Shown in pieces: positions 50,101 through 62,806 of a stretch of 64,000 bases of DNA. A program made the position numbers and the translations under genes. Source of the stretch: Ascaphus truei (lineage: Eukaryota; Chordata; Amphibia; Anura; Ascaphidae); the NCBI GenBank assembly GCA_036426205.1, contig CM071571.1, positions 109,403,257 through 109,467,256 on the forward strand, in the 5' to 3' direction. Each line of letters starts with the position of its first letter. Position 1 is the first letter of the stretch. Under the pieces are notes generated by a model. The model made no database searches, had not been told where the DNA came from, and saw only the letters and a program-made list of their open reading frames with translations.

Positions 50101-50345
50101 CTGAGTTAAGTTACAGTATGGTGAGTAAAAAAAGCTCCTGGTAGAGCGAGTGGCAGCACCTAAGCACTTACTATGTCCCAGGCCGGAGGAACTATAGCCG
50201 CGCTGATTACAGATGCAGGTGCTTTGTGCATCTGTTCAGCGCGGCTCAGCCCGGCTCAGCGACGCTGAGGGAGGCCCGGCGCGCACGCTGGAGGAGCAGC
50301 ACCGGGAGACAGATGTCTCCCAGCAGCACTGCAGCCTCACACCCC

Positions 50346-50520
50346 CCTCCCTCCCTGCAGCACACCGGCCCTCCCTCCCTTCAGCACACCGGCCCTCCCT
50401 CCCTTCAGCACACCGGCCCTCCCTCCCTGCAGCACACCTGCCCTCCCTCCCTGCAGCACACCTGCCCTCCCTCCCCGCAGCACACTGGCCCTCCCTCCCC
50501 GCAGCACACCGGCCCTCCCC
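50346..50520. repeat. 24-bp minisatellite (CCCTGCAGCACACCGG core)
   Basis: About seven units of 24 bp differing at one or two positions. The open frames on both strands exist only because the unit is a multiple of three. Confidence 0.93.
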
Positions 50521-50599
50521 CCACGTGGCACAGTCCCCCTCAGCACTGACCTCCCCTGTGCAGGGACCGGGCCGTTCAGCCATACCCTCCCCCACCCCC

Positions 50600-52402
50600 C
50601 TGTATCTGTGTGTATTTATTTATTTGTGTGTGTGTGTATCTGCATCTGTGTGTGTGTATCTGTGTGTGTGTATTTATGTGTGTGTGTGTATTTATGTGTG
50701 TGTGTATTTATTTGTGTGTGTGTGTATTTATTTGTGTGTGTGTGTGTCTGTGTGCAGGGAGCTGCCTGCACGGATCTCCTGCCTTTCCTCCCTCCCTGAG
50801 AGAGAGTGAGAGAGAGAGTGTGTCTGAGAGAGTGAGAGAGAGAGTGAGAGAGAGTGTCTGTGTGAGAGAGTGAGAGAGTGTTTGTGTGAGAGAGGTAGCG
50901 TGTCTGTCTGTGAGAGAGAGTGTCTGTCTGTGAGAGAGTGTCTGTCTGTGAGAGAGAGTGTCTGTCTGTGAGAGAGAGCACGAGGTGTTGTCTGTGAGAT
51001 GAGAGGTCTGTACTGTGAGAGAGGGTGTTGATTGTGAGGAAGTGCGGAGAGAGGGCTGGTTGGATGAGAGAGTGGTGGGATCATGTAAGGAGAGAGAGTG
51101 TCTGGTCTGGTCGGTGTTGTCTGTCTGTGTGTGTGTAGAGAGAGAGAGAGGTCAGAGAGAGAGGTTTCAGAAGTCAGTCCCAGAGAGAGAGAGGTTCAGA
51201 GAGAGCAGGTAGAGTCAGAGAGAGAGCATTTGATTGTATAGAGGTCAGAGACAGAGAGTGAGGTCAGAGACTGAGCAGAGAGAGACGAAAAACAGGTAAA
51301 AGAATATTACAATATTTGCAGTTTTGTGTAGTATTTGTTCATATAGAGAGTGAGGTGTTCAGCAGCGAGAAAGAGAGGTCATATTTCGTGGTACTCAAAC
51401 GTTAAGTTTTATTAGTAGAAAAGTGATCGTACAATTTTTATTTCCTCAACCCACATTTTTTTTTTATAATTTTAAATTTACATTTTTTTTTATAAATTTT
51501 ATATTTATAAAAAGTTATCTGTGTAGACTTAAGTGTTTTTGAGTGTAGCAATTCAACAGCTTTTGAAGAAATGCCGTAAAAGTCAATTAAAACCGACAAA
51601 TGGTTAACGTCCCAAAGATCATATGTGATCACAGACTTCCGAAATTGATTGTAGCTTTAATGCAANNNNNNNNNNNNNNNNNNNNNNNNNNNNNNNNNNN
51701 NNNNNNNNNNNNNNNNNNNNNNNNNNNNNNNNNNNNNNNNNNNNNNNNNNNNNNNNNNNNNGCCTGCACGGATCTCCTGCCTTTCCTCCCTCCTGAGAGA
51801 GAGGGGAGAGAGGGTGTAGTGTGAGAGAGTGAGAGAGAGAGTGAGAGAGAGTGTCTGTGTGTGAGAGAGTGAGAGGAGTGTTGTGTGAGAGAGCGGTGGG
51901 TAGGGTTGTCTGTGAGAGAGCGGTGTCTGTGAAGAGTGTCTGTTGTGACGGAGAGTGTCTGTCTGGTGAGAGAGAGTGTCTGTCTGTGAGAGAGAGTGTC
52001 TGTGAGAGAGAGTGTCTGTCTGTGAGAGAGAGTGTCTGTCTGTGAGAGAGAGTGTCTGTCTGTGAGAGAGAGTGTCTGTCTGTGAGAGAGAGTGTCTGTC
52101 CTGTGAGAGAGAGTGTCTGTCTGTGAGAGAGAGTGTTGTCTGTGAGAGAGAGTGTCTGTCTGTCTGTGTGTCTGTCTGTGTGTGTGTCAGAGAGAGAGAG
52201 AGAGGTCAGAGAGAGAGTTAGGAGAAGAGTAAGAGAGAGAGGGAGAGAGAGAGAGAGAGGTTCAGAGAGAGAGTAGAGGTCAGAGAGAGAGGAGAGAGAG
52301 AGAGTGAGAGAGAGTGAATGGGAGGTCAGAGAAGAAAGAGAGGTCAGAGAGAGAGTGAGGTCGAGAGAGGTGAGGGTCAGAGAGAGAGGGAGGTGAGAGA
52401 GA

Positions 52403-52465
<63 letters not shown>

Positions 52466-52645
52466 GGAAGAGAGAGAGGGAGGGAAGAGAGAGAGAGAGT
52501 GAGGTCAGAGAGAGAGAGAGAGAGAGAGAGTGAGGTCAGAGAGAGAGAGAGTGAGGTCAGAGAGAGAGAGAGAGAGTTAGGTCAGAGAGAGTGAGAGTGT
52601 GTGAGAGAGAGTGAGTGTGTGTGAGAGTGTCTGAGAGAGACACCA
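50600..52645. repeat. (GT)n then GA/GTCTGTCT satellite around an assembly gap
   Basis: GTGTGTAT units (50600-50755), then GAGAGAGTGTCTGTCTGTGA units. A low-copy marker (GCCTGCACGGATCTCCTGCC) appears at 50765 and again at 51762, directly after the gap, so the same locus appears to be represented twice. The stretch from 51000 to 51660 has the ragged look of uncorrected reads. Confidence 0.85.
51666..51761. other. Assembly gap (96 N)
   Basis: Run of unspecified bases inside the satellite. Its true length is unknown. Confidence 0.99.
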
Positions 52646-52798
52646 ACTGCGCACTGCAACTGTTAGGTATGTATATACACCTTTGTTTTTACTTTGGGCG
52701 CCGCGTAAAAATCCTGATCGCCTTGGGGAGCCTTGAAAAAATTCTGATTGCCTTGGGGAGCCTTGAACCGAAAAAGTTTGGGAACCACTGTTCTATAC

Positions 52799-54734
52799 CC
52801 TTTTGCTTGTGCACATAACCCTAATGTATACTATTTAGCATTTCTAGCATTTACTGCACTATACATTTCATAACTGTATCGTCAAATGTAGCTAAATATA
52901 CGGCTGTGTATCTCATTTTAATTACAATAAAGTATTATTAAAAACGATCTACTAGCATCAAATGAAATACATTGTTTATTAAAATATGATGACTAGAAAA
53001 TGTCAGGAGCTGCAGCAAGCTTATATTAGTCGGAGTTCCCTTATTAAATCAATCTTTTTCATAATAACCATGACACCCCTTTCAAATTCAAACAATGCAC
53101 AAAAATGCAGGATTAATCTTGGCTTTTATTAGCTTGTAGCAGTGCCAACGAGCAGTCCTACTATGAGTAATTGAAATGTCAGAGCTCCTCAATCATTGCA
53201 ACGTAATAAAAAAATAATGCTTGTATCAAATAACTCAAACAATGCAATGAAATTAAGGAGTCATTTCTCCCACATACAGTAGCACACATTCAATCTTCCA
53301 TTCTCTGAAGGTGCACAGTCACCAGTGGCAGCGTAAGGGATTAGGACAATAAAGACAAAGCATTAACAATTCAGTAGTGAATTTGCAACTGAAACTGTAA
53401 CCCCTGATGAGTGAGCAGTGTTTTGCTGGTCATTTTCAATTTTAATGATAGCCATTCTATACAGCTAAAGCCTTAGCTATATGTCTGCAAATAACAGGAT
53501 TAGCGAGAATCCACTGAAAGGGAATAATGGTATTTGTAATGGGGGTACTGTATGCCTTTTTTTTGTCAAGGGAAAAGGGCTAATTGCACAGTGTAGGGTT
53601 CTTATCTTTTTATATATTTTTTGTCGAGGCGGCTTCTCATATTGTTGATCAGCAAAAAATAAAGAATAGCAATAAGTCCCTAGTTTACCTAAATGGTACG
53701 TATTTTGTGGAATTTCATAACTTAACCCCTTCCTGCTACACAAAGCAATGCTATTTGCAGTGGTGAAGTGGGTAAATATTTTAGCAATGCTTTAACAGTG
53801 CATACAGTACAATTTATCACAGTGCAATTTCGTGAAGGCAAAGGCCGTGAGTAGGAGAGTTTCTTTGCAAGAATGTTGAGATAACCAAAGTGCACGTTGT
53901 GATGCAAACACAAAAAAAGAAAATAACAACGGTATCAGAGGACCTTGGCTAGATACAGTACTTGGTTATTTTATATCCCGTATGAATGAATCTCAGGGAG
54001 TATTTGAAGTTCTAAAGTTCATGAATACAATTGAAAGAAACGCAATCAGTCATGATGGCAAAGTGCCTGCAGACTCCTCATCAACCTGACCAGATTACAC
54101 TGGTGATGAAAATCTTGGCTGTGGGGATTTGCCATATTAAAACTAGACTTGTTTTTTCACAGACAGGTGCAATACTTGGTTGGTCTTCTGGCCTTTGTAC
54201 TCAGACTCTTAAATGAAGCAGAGTGGTTAACAAAGGCTAATTTGTTCATGTCTGGGGAATTGCATTGAGTTATTGACGAAGGATTGTACCTACCCTCCAC
54301 TAGTGCTAATTACTAATTATGAAGCTGATAGTGTCTCTGTGGCTCCCATGTGCTACTGACATCATAAATAGTGCAAATGTTTTGATACATAACAGACCCT
54401 AGTGCTATTTCAAAATGCCCCATAATGAAATGAATATGTATTCTGTTGGATGTCATAAGGATACTGCTTACAGAGGTCATGAAACCTGGAATAGAAAAAG
54501 TAGGCCAGTTTGTATTATTTCACCTGAGATGAGAACCTTCACCTGTTTATTTTCAAAATGGCAATTTTATTTGAGATATACAGATTCATTGTCAGTGAGA
54601 CCACCCATGGGAGTGACCAACAATGCATTTCACAAATCAATGGAATGTAGGGCTTTTAGCAAGCAAATTACTGTATTATTGATGTATTAACGTTGGTGCA
54701 TTAAAATACATCCATTATTATTATACAAGACGCC
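52799..54734. other. Intron or intergenic, no feature recognised
   Basis: AT-rich, with no tandem array, bounded insertion or exon that I can support. Confidence 0.5.
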
Positions 54735-55735
54735 AACATATCTGTTGATCACTCCCTTCTCCTTCATATTGTACACTCTCTTGGTATCAATAACCAAACT
54801 CTATCTTGGTTCTCATCATACAGTACATCTCCCATCGCACATTTTCTGTCTCTGTTGCTAACATGTCTTCATCTCCTGTTGATCTGTCTGTTGGTGTACT
54901 ATACCTCAGGCTCTGTTCTGGGAACTCTTCGTTTCTCTCGATACACACCTGTCGACCTCATCAACTCTTTTGGCTTTAAGTATCATCTGTATGCATATGA
55001 TACGCAGATATATCTATCCACCTCTAACTTCACATCTGCAATCCAGTTTCTGATTTCTTCCTGGCTATATCCTCACAGATGGTGCTCTGCCACCTTAAAC
55101 TTAATATCTAAAACTGAGATTCTCATATTTCCTCCTAAACTTGTCCTAATATCCCCCTTTTCTATCACAGTAAATGATACTACATCTATTCTGTCGTCAA
55201 AGCACATTGCCTACTGTAGGTGTGACATTTCACTCCTCACTTTCCTTCTCCATTCACAGCAACATTGCCAAGATTTGCCCTTTCCTCTGTCAATCTACTG
55301 CTAAAACTCATGCCCTTATCCTCTCCCATCTGGATTATTGTAATATTCTGCTAACAGGCCTCTCCAAAATTCAGCTGCTAGAATAATTTCATTTTCTCAT
55401 GGAACAGCACCTGCTTATCTCCTACTAAAATCACCCTTCTGGCTTCCCATCAAGTTTCGGATCACATACAAAGTTCTCCTCCTTACCTTCAAGGCTCTCC
55501 ACTCATCTGCTCCTCCCTAAATATCAGCTTTGATCTCTCGTTACGTCCCTGGTCGTCTCCTGTGCTCTACCCATAACTGTCTCCTTTACACACCTTTCAC
55601 CTCAACTGCTCTCTTGCCTTAAACCTTTTTCCCTCACTGCCGCCTTACCTGTGGAACACCCTCACACTCAGTATACGCCAAGCACCATCTCTCCCCACTT
55701 TTAAGTCAAATCTTAAAATTCACCTTTTATATGAA
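54735..55735 (+). pseudogene. L2/CR1-type LINE, reverse-transcriptase C-terminal part
   Basis: Frame-shifting coding remnants appear in LINE order: [17 protein letters not shown], then a SVLGTL segment, then [19 protein letters not shown], where the catalytic YADD is altered to YAYD. After that come [25 protein letters not shown], and near the end TFKSNLKIHLL. These are hallmarks of the L2/CR1/Jockey group. 5' parts, including the endonuclease, are missing. It is dead. Confidence 0.85.
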
Positions 55736-55756
55736 GAATTTCAATAGTCTAAACCA

Positions 55757-56280
55757 GTGATTTTCAACCGGGGTTCCGCGGCCGCCAGGGGGGGAGAGCT
55801 GGGACAACTCTTCCAGCTGTCCCAGGACCGGCAGCATGGCAACACCCCCATATAGCAGTGACCCAACGGCTCCCGAGCTAAGCAGCAGCACATTCCCAGA
55901 ACTTCTCTCCTGAACTGGTCCAGACAGGAGGTCAGAGTGTGTATGTAAGTGGGGGAGTGCGTGTGTGTGTATGTGTAAGTGGGAGAGTGTTTGTGTAAGT
56001 GGGAGAGTGTTTGTGTAAGTGAGAGAGTGGGTATGTAAGTAGGAGTGTGTGTGTGTAAGTGGGATTGTGGGTGTAGGTGTGTGTGTGTAAGTGGGATTGT
56101 GGGTGTAAGTGTAAGTGTGTGTGGGTGTGTTTGTGTAAGTGGGAGTGTGTGTAAGTGGAGAGTGTGTGTGTGGGAGTGTGTGTAAGTGGGAGTGTGTGTG
56201 TGTGAGTGTGTGTAAGTGGGAGAGTGTTTGTGGGAGTGTGTGTAAGTGGAGAGTGTGTGTGGGAGTGTGTGTGAGTATCT
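55757..56280. repeat. hAT-like end followed by GT-rich minisatellite
   Basis: CAGTGATTTTCAACCGGGGT at 55757 matches the inverse end of the element at 45952. From about 55926 to 56280 units like AGTGGGAGAGTGTGTGTG repeat. The matching right terminus was not found. Confidence 0.6.
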
Positions 56281-57309
56281 TTAGGCGCCTATGCGAAACG
56301 GCCGTTGGGGCTGCTGTTACTAATCCCATGGGCACCTACGTGTAATTATATACGCACTTTCCATGACAGACTGAGCCTTTCCGATTTTCACTTATGGGCA
56401 CTACATAGGGAGCATGTGTAGGAGCTTCTTTGAGAGATCACCGTAAGGCAAGTAATGTACTTTGTTAATGCTTATATATGGATCTCTTTTTTCCTGGCTA
56501 TTTATTCAGGGATATCACACTAGCATTATCATTGTTTTTGTGTGCTTAGTGTTCATTACATTGTGGACACTTTTTTGCCCTACAAGTATACATATTTTGT
56601 TATTACTGATTACAACTATCAGTCCCCACCTATACCTATGTCAATCATCTGGTGGGTTATTCTGTATATGCACTGTACAGCACATGCTGTGCACTCGCTT
56701 GCAGTGACCCATAGTTACTATGTACTGATCTGCACACACTATGTTCCCTGATTACAATTTAATATAGTTCTCAATTGTAGAGTGGTCGTGGGAGGGGGGA
56801 GTTTGCTTATTCATTGTTTCCTTTCTCATTGTCTGATTTTGTTTGTTGCACTTATAATTCCCTATTATTGTTGCAATGTCTCTTTTGTATAGCACTGAGC
56901 ACAGATATGCCCTGTCATGGCCGCTCCCCCCAGCATGGCCCCACCCCCCTTCGCTCTCCCTAGATCTCCCCTAAGACTGCCGATCGCGGCTGTAGTCTCT
57001 GCACGCCCCGCGATGCCGCCAGGTGCGCGTGCAGCAGGGAGGACTGGGGCCGTAGCCTCAGGGTTTACAGCTTTCTTGCAGAGCAAGTCCACACAGCAGG
57101 TGGTCCACCTCTCCCTGGTTCCTCAAAAATGGACCTAGTCCAATCACAGTGTCCAGGCATACAATACCAAACTCTGATATGATTACAGTTCATTTTGCAA
57201 GAAAGAGTTAATCCCTACAGGTCCCACTCTTGAATATAGCTGTCCATCACTGTTTCATATACTGTACTTTAAGAGGAGCATGTATAGGACTGCTACAATA
57301 AACTGTACA
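56281..57309. other. Repeat-derived sequence, possibly Penelope-like
   Basis: GCGCCTATGCGAAACGGCCG at 56285 resembles the GAAACG boundary motif of Penelope-like repeats. The rest is unassigned, and a GC-rich patch lies at 56915-57070. Confidence 0.3.
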
Positions 57310-57413
57310 TACATAGTTACATAGTAGATGAGGTTGAAAAAAGACATGCATCCATCATGTTCAACCTATGCTACATTTAGACAACAGATACTTTATCCTC
57401 TATCTATACTTAC
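57310..57413. repeat. Dispersed repeat seen in frogs
   Basis: The run ACATAGTTACATAGTAGATG, then GAGGTTGAAAAAAGACATGC and TTCAACCTATGCTA, is text I associate with a very common anuran repeat. This is one reason for suspecting a frog genome. Confidence 0.55.
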
Positions 57414-57970
57414 TTACAGAAATAACTACATCATATCATTGACGGTAGGGCTAGTGGCAGCTTAACCATTATTTAAAAGCAGCCAAATCTACCCCAAACC
57501 GTCACAATGAGGGCTATGAGTTACTGAAGACAGGTGAGATTAAATAAAACACATGTTTTCTGACACACACAAGTAAAAACAAAGTGAAGCACAGCAAATA
57601 AAGCAGATGCATAGAGATAGTAATATAACAAAGCGAACTTGTGACTTGAGTTAGTACTTCTAACCTTTATAAAGGACAATAACAGTGGGACATATTTACT
57701 AAGCAGTGTCCTGTCATAAGGCATCTACGGTGCTGGAAACATTGCAGCCTATTCAAATAAATGGACTGTAAGGTGTCTTCCAATGCCAGAAGATGTCTCA
57801 TGGCAGAAGAATGCCTGGAATATATGGTTACCCAAAAGAGGGTAAAATGCTTTGTACAGGTATGAGAACTCAATGAGAATATCAGGATGTATAGACCCTT
57901 CGGAGATAGCATGAAAACCCACAAAAGACAGGAGACAAAAATGCATATAAACTGACAGGGTTTATTGTTA

Positions 57971-59238
57971 TAATAGGGAGTGAGAGGGGAAGGGGTTGTG
58001 AGCTCTAGCTACTGTCAATGATACGGTGCCAGGGGTGAGAGAGTCATAGAACACAGAAAAGAACACTTGCCTAGGCAGGTGAGAGAACCCCTTTTGAACA
58101 AGGATGCCGCCATTCAGGAGCGATGTTATAAGGCTCCGAAAGTGCAGCTACTCAGATACCCCTGTATAAAGTGCAGCTACTCAGATACCCCTGTATCACT
58201 GGGGCACATTACTGAGCGGCGGCAAGACACCACTGATATCATATTAAGTGGTCTATATCAAACAGACGGGGCTCCCCTGCCCCAGAGATTAAATGGTTGC
58301 TGAACGGCATTAACCCATAAATATACACTTTGCCTACCTACAGTCATTACATCGACAGAACTAGCTGGGCAACTACCAAGCCCATACAACAACCACACTA
58401 GATATTTAGATCTGCAGATATAGAGCAACTTCATTAAAGGCAGCTGTTGAGCACTGAGCTAAACATCTTTACTGGCAGAGATATATCAGCTAGCCTGTTT
58501 TCAAGATTACTTGCTACCTTCATAGGGGGCACGAGCAGTAACTCACCTCATTATTTATTTGGTGTGAATTAAATTGTGCTCATTTGAGGCTATAAGAACC
58601 CAGAAACATACACCAAACAGTGGGATATAATTAGTGCATGTATTTGCGGCTCCCACTGATCAGCCTCTTCTTTCCCCCACAGCTACATAGTAGCCTCCCT
58701 TTTAGATATTTCACCACACCCTGTGTTGCTTTGAAGGATAAAATTATTTTAACCCCTTGTTGGTTTCTGTGACAAACAGAATATAGCTAGGCGACACCGA
58801 TTTAAACCTGTCTATGTGGGTCTGACCCGCAATGCCCTAGCGACACACAGCCACAGAACCACAGGTTATTCAGATGTGGCATGAAGGCAGTCTGACTGTC
58901 ACTACACTCGAGTGACACATACCAGACTCTCTCAATCATTATACATAGACCACACTGAGGCACCATATTAGTTATATACTTTATTAGTAACTTTTGTTTC
59001 TGTCATATGGTACCAGATATTCTAAACCATTCTCCTTCAAATACTATCTCTAGCAATTCACAATAGACCTAGGTGCAATCCGTTTAATGCGTTTTTAATT
59101 GTGTTGATTATTTATGTACTTCACTAACTTTACCCGTATACACCAATAAAGGTTAATTCTTTTAATTATCTGTATCTATCACTGTATGAGTGCTTGTTCA
59201 AAAGGGGTTCTCTCACCTGCCTAGGCAAGTGTTCTTTT
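57971..59238 (+). mobile_element. Retro-insertion with 15-bp target duplication and inverted copies
   Basis: CAGGGTTTATTGTTA stands at 57956-57970 and again at 59239-59253, flanking 1,268 bp. A perfect 47-bp inverted repeat pairs 58056-58102 with 59193-59239, so the element's right end is also present inverted near its left end. AATAAA near 59147 precedes the right end. Inverted terminal copies with long target duplications are known for Penelope-like elements; the assignment is inference. Confidence 0.8.
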
Positions 59239-59239
59239 C

Positions 59240-60100
59240 AGGGTTTATTGTTACACTTGTAACTCCCTCCTTGCCCGGCTTCCAAAGGAGGATCACATCT
59301 AAGAGTATTTATTTATGTACAGGTGCTCAGGGTGTGACGGTGCTCATCTCCGATCAGGAAGCGGACCCGCAGGGCTGAGGTAGGAATGCAAATTAACCCA
59401 GGCATAGAGTCCTGTTAGAGTATCCATAGTCGGTAGTCGGAGGTCAGGGCTGGTGGCAGTGGGGCAAAGACCAGGCACAGGGTCAGGGCAGGCGGCAGGC
59501 AGCGAGGTTGCGGTCATGGTCTGGGGTCAGCAACAGGGATTCCAAATGAACAGGCTAGCCTCCGGAACAGGGAAGCCACATGGATGGATCACGAACAAGA
59601 AAGGCTCAGAAACAGGCTAGCCTCCGGAACAGGGAAGCCACAGGGATGGATCACGAACAAGAAAGGCTCAGAAACAGGGTAGGCACAGTAACAGGAACAC
59701 AGGGAAGGCTCACAAACAAGGAAGGCTCAGCTACTAGAACTCAAGGTGGCCAGAAACACAGGGAAAACTATACAGTGCTCAGGCAGGGGTTGGAAGTCAC
59801 TGGCTGCTATTTAAGCCCTTGAACAGGTTCAGCCAATATAGCAGGCTGCCAGTAATCAAAATGTCCACAGCAGCCAGGTAAGGGCGGGTTCCAGCCAAAA
59901 CCTGGACTGGAACTCCTACACAGGGAAGTTATTTATTTTCTCAGGGGACTGGCATCCATGAAGGCTGATGATGTAAGCGTTGATCTTAATGAATGGCACC
60001 AGTAACTTTATTATGATAAAAAATTATTTATTGACAGCTTTCATATGAGTGCTTGTGTGCTGCTAGGAACCTGTTTTTAGGCAAGTCCTTTCTGACACAA
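59240..60100. repeat. Unassigned repeat with 62-bp tandem duplication
   Basis: CAGGCTAGCCTCCGGAACAG occurs at 59551 and 59613, period 62. Related CACAGGGAAGGCTCA fragments follow to 59760. The surrounding text (GGTCAGGGCAGGCGGCAGGC, TATTTAAGCCC) looks LTR-like. It includes the host sequence of the 57971 insertion. Confidence 0.5.
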
Positions 60101-62000
60101 ATGCATTTTTCCTGCGTCGGATTGATGCCGGGAGTCTCCAGAGCTGATACACATTAATATCAACACCAGAGGACCCGGCATGAATCCCATGCAATAAAAA
60201 TGCATTTACAGGCAACTTCATTACCTTAGCGGCTAACCGCTAAGGGAACGAAGGGGTTAAGGAACAACAGCAGCTTTATTGGGGGAAGAGGGGGTGAGTG
60301 AAGCGGGTACTTGACCTTGACCCTTCACTCTGCACCCTCTGCCCCCAATAAACATTACAATATGTACTAACCACGAATACAGTATTTTCTTATACATAGG
60401 ATTGATACCAGAGGCCGGCAGGCGTCCCAAGGTGGTCCCTGCAAGTGCCCGTGGGCCTCCAGGTAGTCCCCGTGGGTGTCTGTGGGCCTTCGGGTGGTCC
60501 CTGTGGGTGTCTGGGGATCCTCAGGTTGTCCCTGTGGGTGTACGGGGGTCCTCAGGTTGTCCCTGTGGGTGTACGGGGGTCCTCAGGTGGTCCCTGTGGG
60601 TATCCGGGGATTCTCAGGTGGTCCCTGTGGGTGTACGGGGGTCCTCAGGTGGTCCCTGTGGGTATCCGGGGATTCTCAGGTAGTCCCCACGGGTTGTAGG
60701 GAGAAGCTTTTGGGGAGCGCAGATGTCACCATATGTGGGAAAAGAAATATAAATATAGTGTAGTATGTTCTTTAAGTTCAACAGTCAATTCAAAGAGTCA
60801 CGATAAGGAACTCACACTTTCCCAGTCAAAGATCAGCAGGGGAGATAATAATGAAGACTTGATCAGTGTGGAATATCAGGAATCAGCAGCATAATCCCTC
60901 AATGTGAAAAGATAACACACTTAGTGCAACATTGCATGTTCCAGTGAATTATTTATCAGAGGCAATAAGTATTGCACTTACATTAGGCACTTTGTGCATA
61001 GACACGTAACAATACTGATGTGCTGCTTGTGTATGCCTCCAGCCCTGCTCCCAAGGTTGCGTCGCGTCACTTCCGGTCGGTCCGTCGCGTCACTTCCGGT
61101 TGCGATCGAACGCAATGGTGGAATCACCAGGGAGAGGGGAAGATGCTCAATACACTTCTCAGGCTGCTACAGGTTCAACACAACGCGTTTCGCTGGCTTG
61201 GCAGCTTCATCAGGATTTCAATCTGTGGCATTACATATGTCTATATGGTGCGGTCTGTGAAATCTGTTTTTTTTCACTCATGAATCACTCTGTAGGGTCT
61301 TCTCAATCAACGTTGCTCCCTTCCTCCGTTAACACATGAGAACGCTGATCTGCTCCCGGGATCACAAACCTAGATATCACAAAGTGCCTAATGTAAGTGC
61401 AATACTTATTGCCTCTGATAAATAATTCACTGGAACATGCAATGTTGCACTAAGTATGTTATCTTTTCACATTGAGGGATTATGCTGCTGATTCCTGATA
61501 TTCCACACTGATCAAGTCTTCATTATTATCTCCACTGTTGATCTTTGGCTGGGAAAGTGTGAGTTCCCTATCGTGACTCTTTGAATTGACTGTTGAACTT
61601 GTAGAACATACTACACTATATTTATATTTCTTTTCCCACATATGGTGACATCTGCGCTCCCCACAAGCTTCTCCCTACAACCCACAACAGGAGGAATTGG
61701 ATCTTCTCCACAGAGGGTTGAGCAGCGAAGTTCACTTTAATATATACATATTTTATTTATTATTATTAATGAGCACTTTTTTATAAAAGGTTTTTATAAG
61801 GTTTATTATTCACATTTATTGCACCTCTATTAGAAGCGCCTCACATTTTCTTTTTTACACTAGTCCCCACGGGTGTCTGTGGGCCCTTGGATGGTGTCCG
61901 GGGGGCCCCACTGGCCTGCAGTACCAATGCTGTAGCAAAAAAAATGTGGAATACATTGCAATAAATACACCTCCCCCTTTTGATTTTTAATAATGGTGTT
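60100..62000. repeat. Fragment of the giant-palindrome family
   Basis: It shares with 17600-17760 a CCTGC-TCGGAT / GATGCCGGG / GACCCGGCAT block and the TACCTTAGCGGCTAACCGCT inverted motif, and with 11950-12200 the GGTGTCTG/CCCCACGGG tandem. A 31-bp minisatellite (GTCCCTGTGGGTGTACGGGG unit) occupies about 60470-60680. It is interrupted by the insertion at 60695-61860. Confidence 0.65.
60695..61860 (+). mobile_element. Penelope-like insertion: 14-bp target duplication, 302-bp inverted copies
   Basis: TAGTCCCCACGGGT flanks it at 60681-60694 and 61861-61874. The segments 60695-60996 and 61378-61679 are inverted copies of 302 bp with only a few mismatches, and the left one starts exactly at the element's edge. 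Between them, on the minus strand at about 61175-61215, CTGATGA, a GCTG...CAGC stem and GAAACGCGTT give a hammerhead-like core. No reverse-transcriptase ORF is present, so it is non-autonomous or truncated. Confidence 0.85.
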
Positions 62001-62806
62001 TATTTGGAGTTTTCTTTTATTTATTGATGTTTTTTGGGGGGTGTTTTAATTTGTAATTCTTGTGTTTATATGGTAGTTGCTTTTTTGATTGATGGTAATT
62101 TTGCTGTGTTTACTTGTTTATTGTTGTTTTATTTGGTGATTGTTTTGATTGAATTGGATATTGTTGGCAGTTGTTTATTTTTTAGGTTGACCATTGACTG
62201 CCATGGTGTTAAATCATGCCCATATTATATCTACAGGCAAAAGGCCAAAGTAGCTATGGGAACAAAACGGAACAACATAACAGGGGACAATATAATAAAC
62301 CAAGGGAAAAGAGTGCAAGGGGAATACAAGACAAACAAGAAGGTAGTTGAAGTTTAGCAGAACTGGGAGCCTGATAAAAAGGAGCATGGAAAGTTGCAGT
62401 ACTAGGGAAAAATAATTACCTGACTCCTGATCGGTAAACAGAAAGTTGACAAGCAAAGGACTAACAGACTAAGGTGTGCTCCTTTTTCAGCAGAAGCAAG
62501 TTTCCCTAATTCTCTCTCTCAGTGGCCAATCTTCAGATGGATTTTGGTAGTGGAGGGGTGGGGTGAATTTGGTCAAAACATTCCACGGAATTCTGGGAAA
62601 CGCATTTGGACTGGTTCACCCATCTGTAGTCAAATTGTCACTTGCTTTACTTGCTATGGTGGTTTAGTATCAACAAGATTTATTAAGAAAAGCCTTTTCC
62701 ATTAAAAGCAATGTAATTTTCTTGTTTGATTAATCTGGTGCAGTGTTTTTGTTCCAGAGTTGCCTTGGTTTTACAGATGGTAGATTCAATAAATGATCCA
62801 CTAAAG
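62001..62806. other. Intron or intergenic, no feature recognised
   Basis: T-rich then A-rich sequence. I see no coding or bounded repeat feature. Confidence 0.45.

Larger units (their letters stand above)
49114..52790. mobile_element. hAT-bounded block with 8-bp target duplication
   Basis: TTCTATAC flanks both sides (49106-49113 and 52791-52798). The ends CAGTGTTCCCAAAG and CTTTGGGAACCACTG (inverse, at 52776-52790 as AGTTTGGGAACCACTG) are hAT-like. Inside are microsatellites, a ribozyme unit, minisatellites and the assembly gap, but no transposase. The 3.7-kb length is unreliable because sequence is repeated around the gap. Confidence 0.85.

Noticed and set aside
50213..50809. 198-residue Pro/Ser/His frame and antisense partners
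   Set aside because: 24-bp minisatellite and GT repeat; both strands open, as expected for such arrays.
60402..60763. Overlapping Gly/Val/Leu repeat frames
   Set aside because: 31-bp minisatellite read in three frames.
62034..62357. 107-residue hydrophobic frame
   Set aside because: T-rich sequence giving Leu/Phe/Val by composition; no start context, homology or splice logic.
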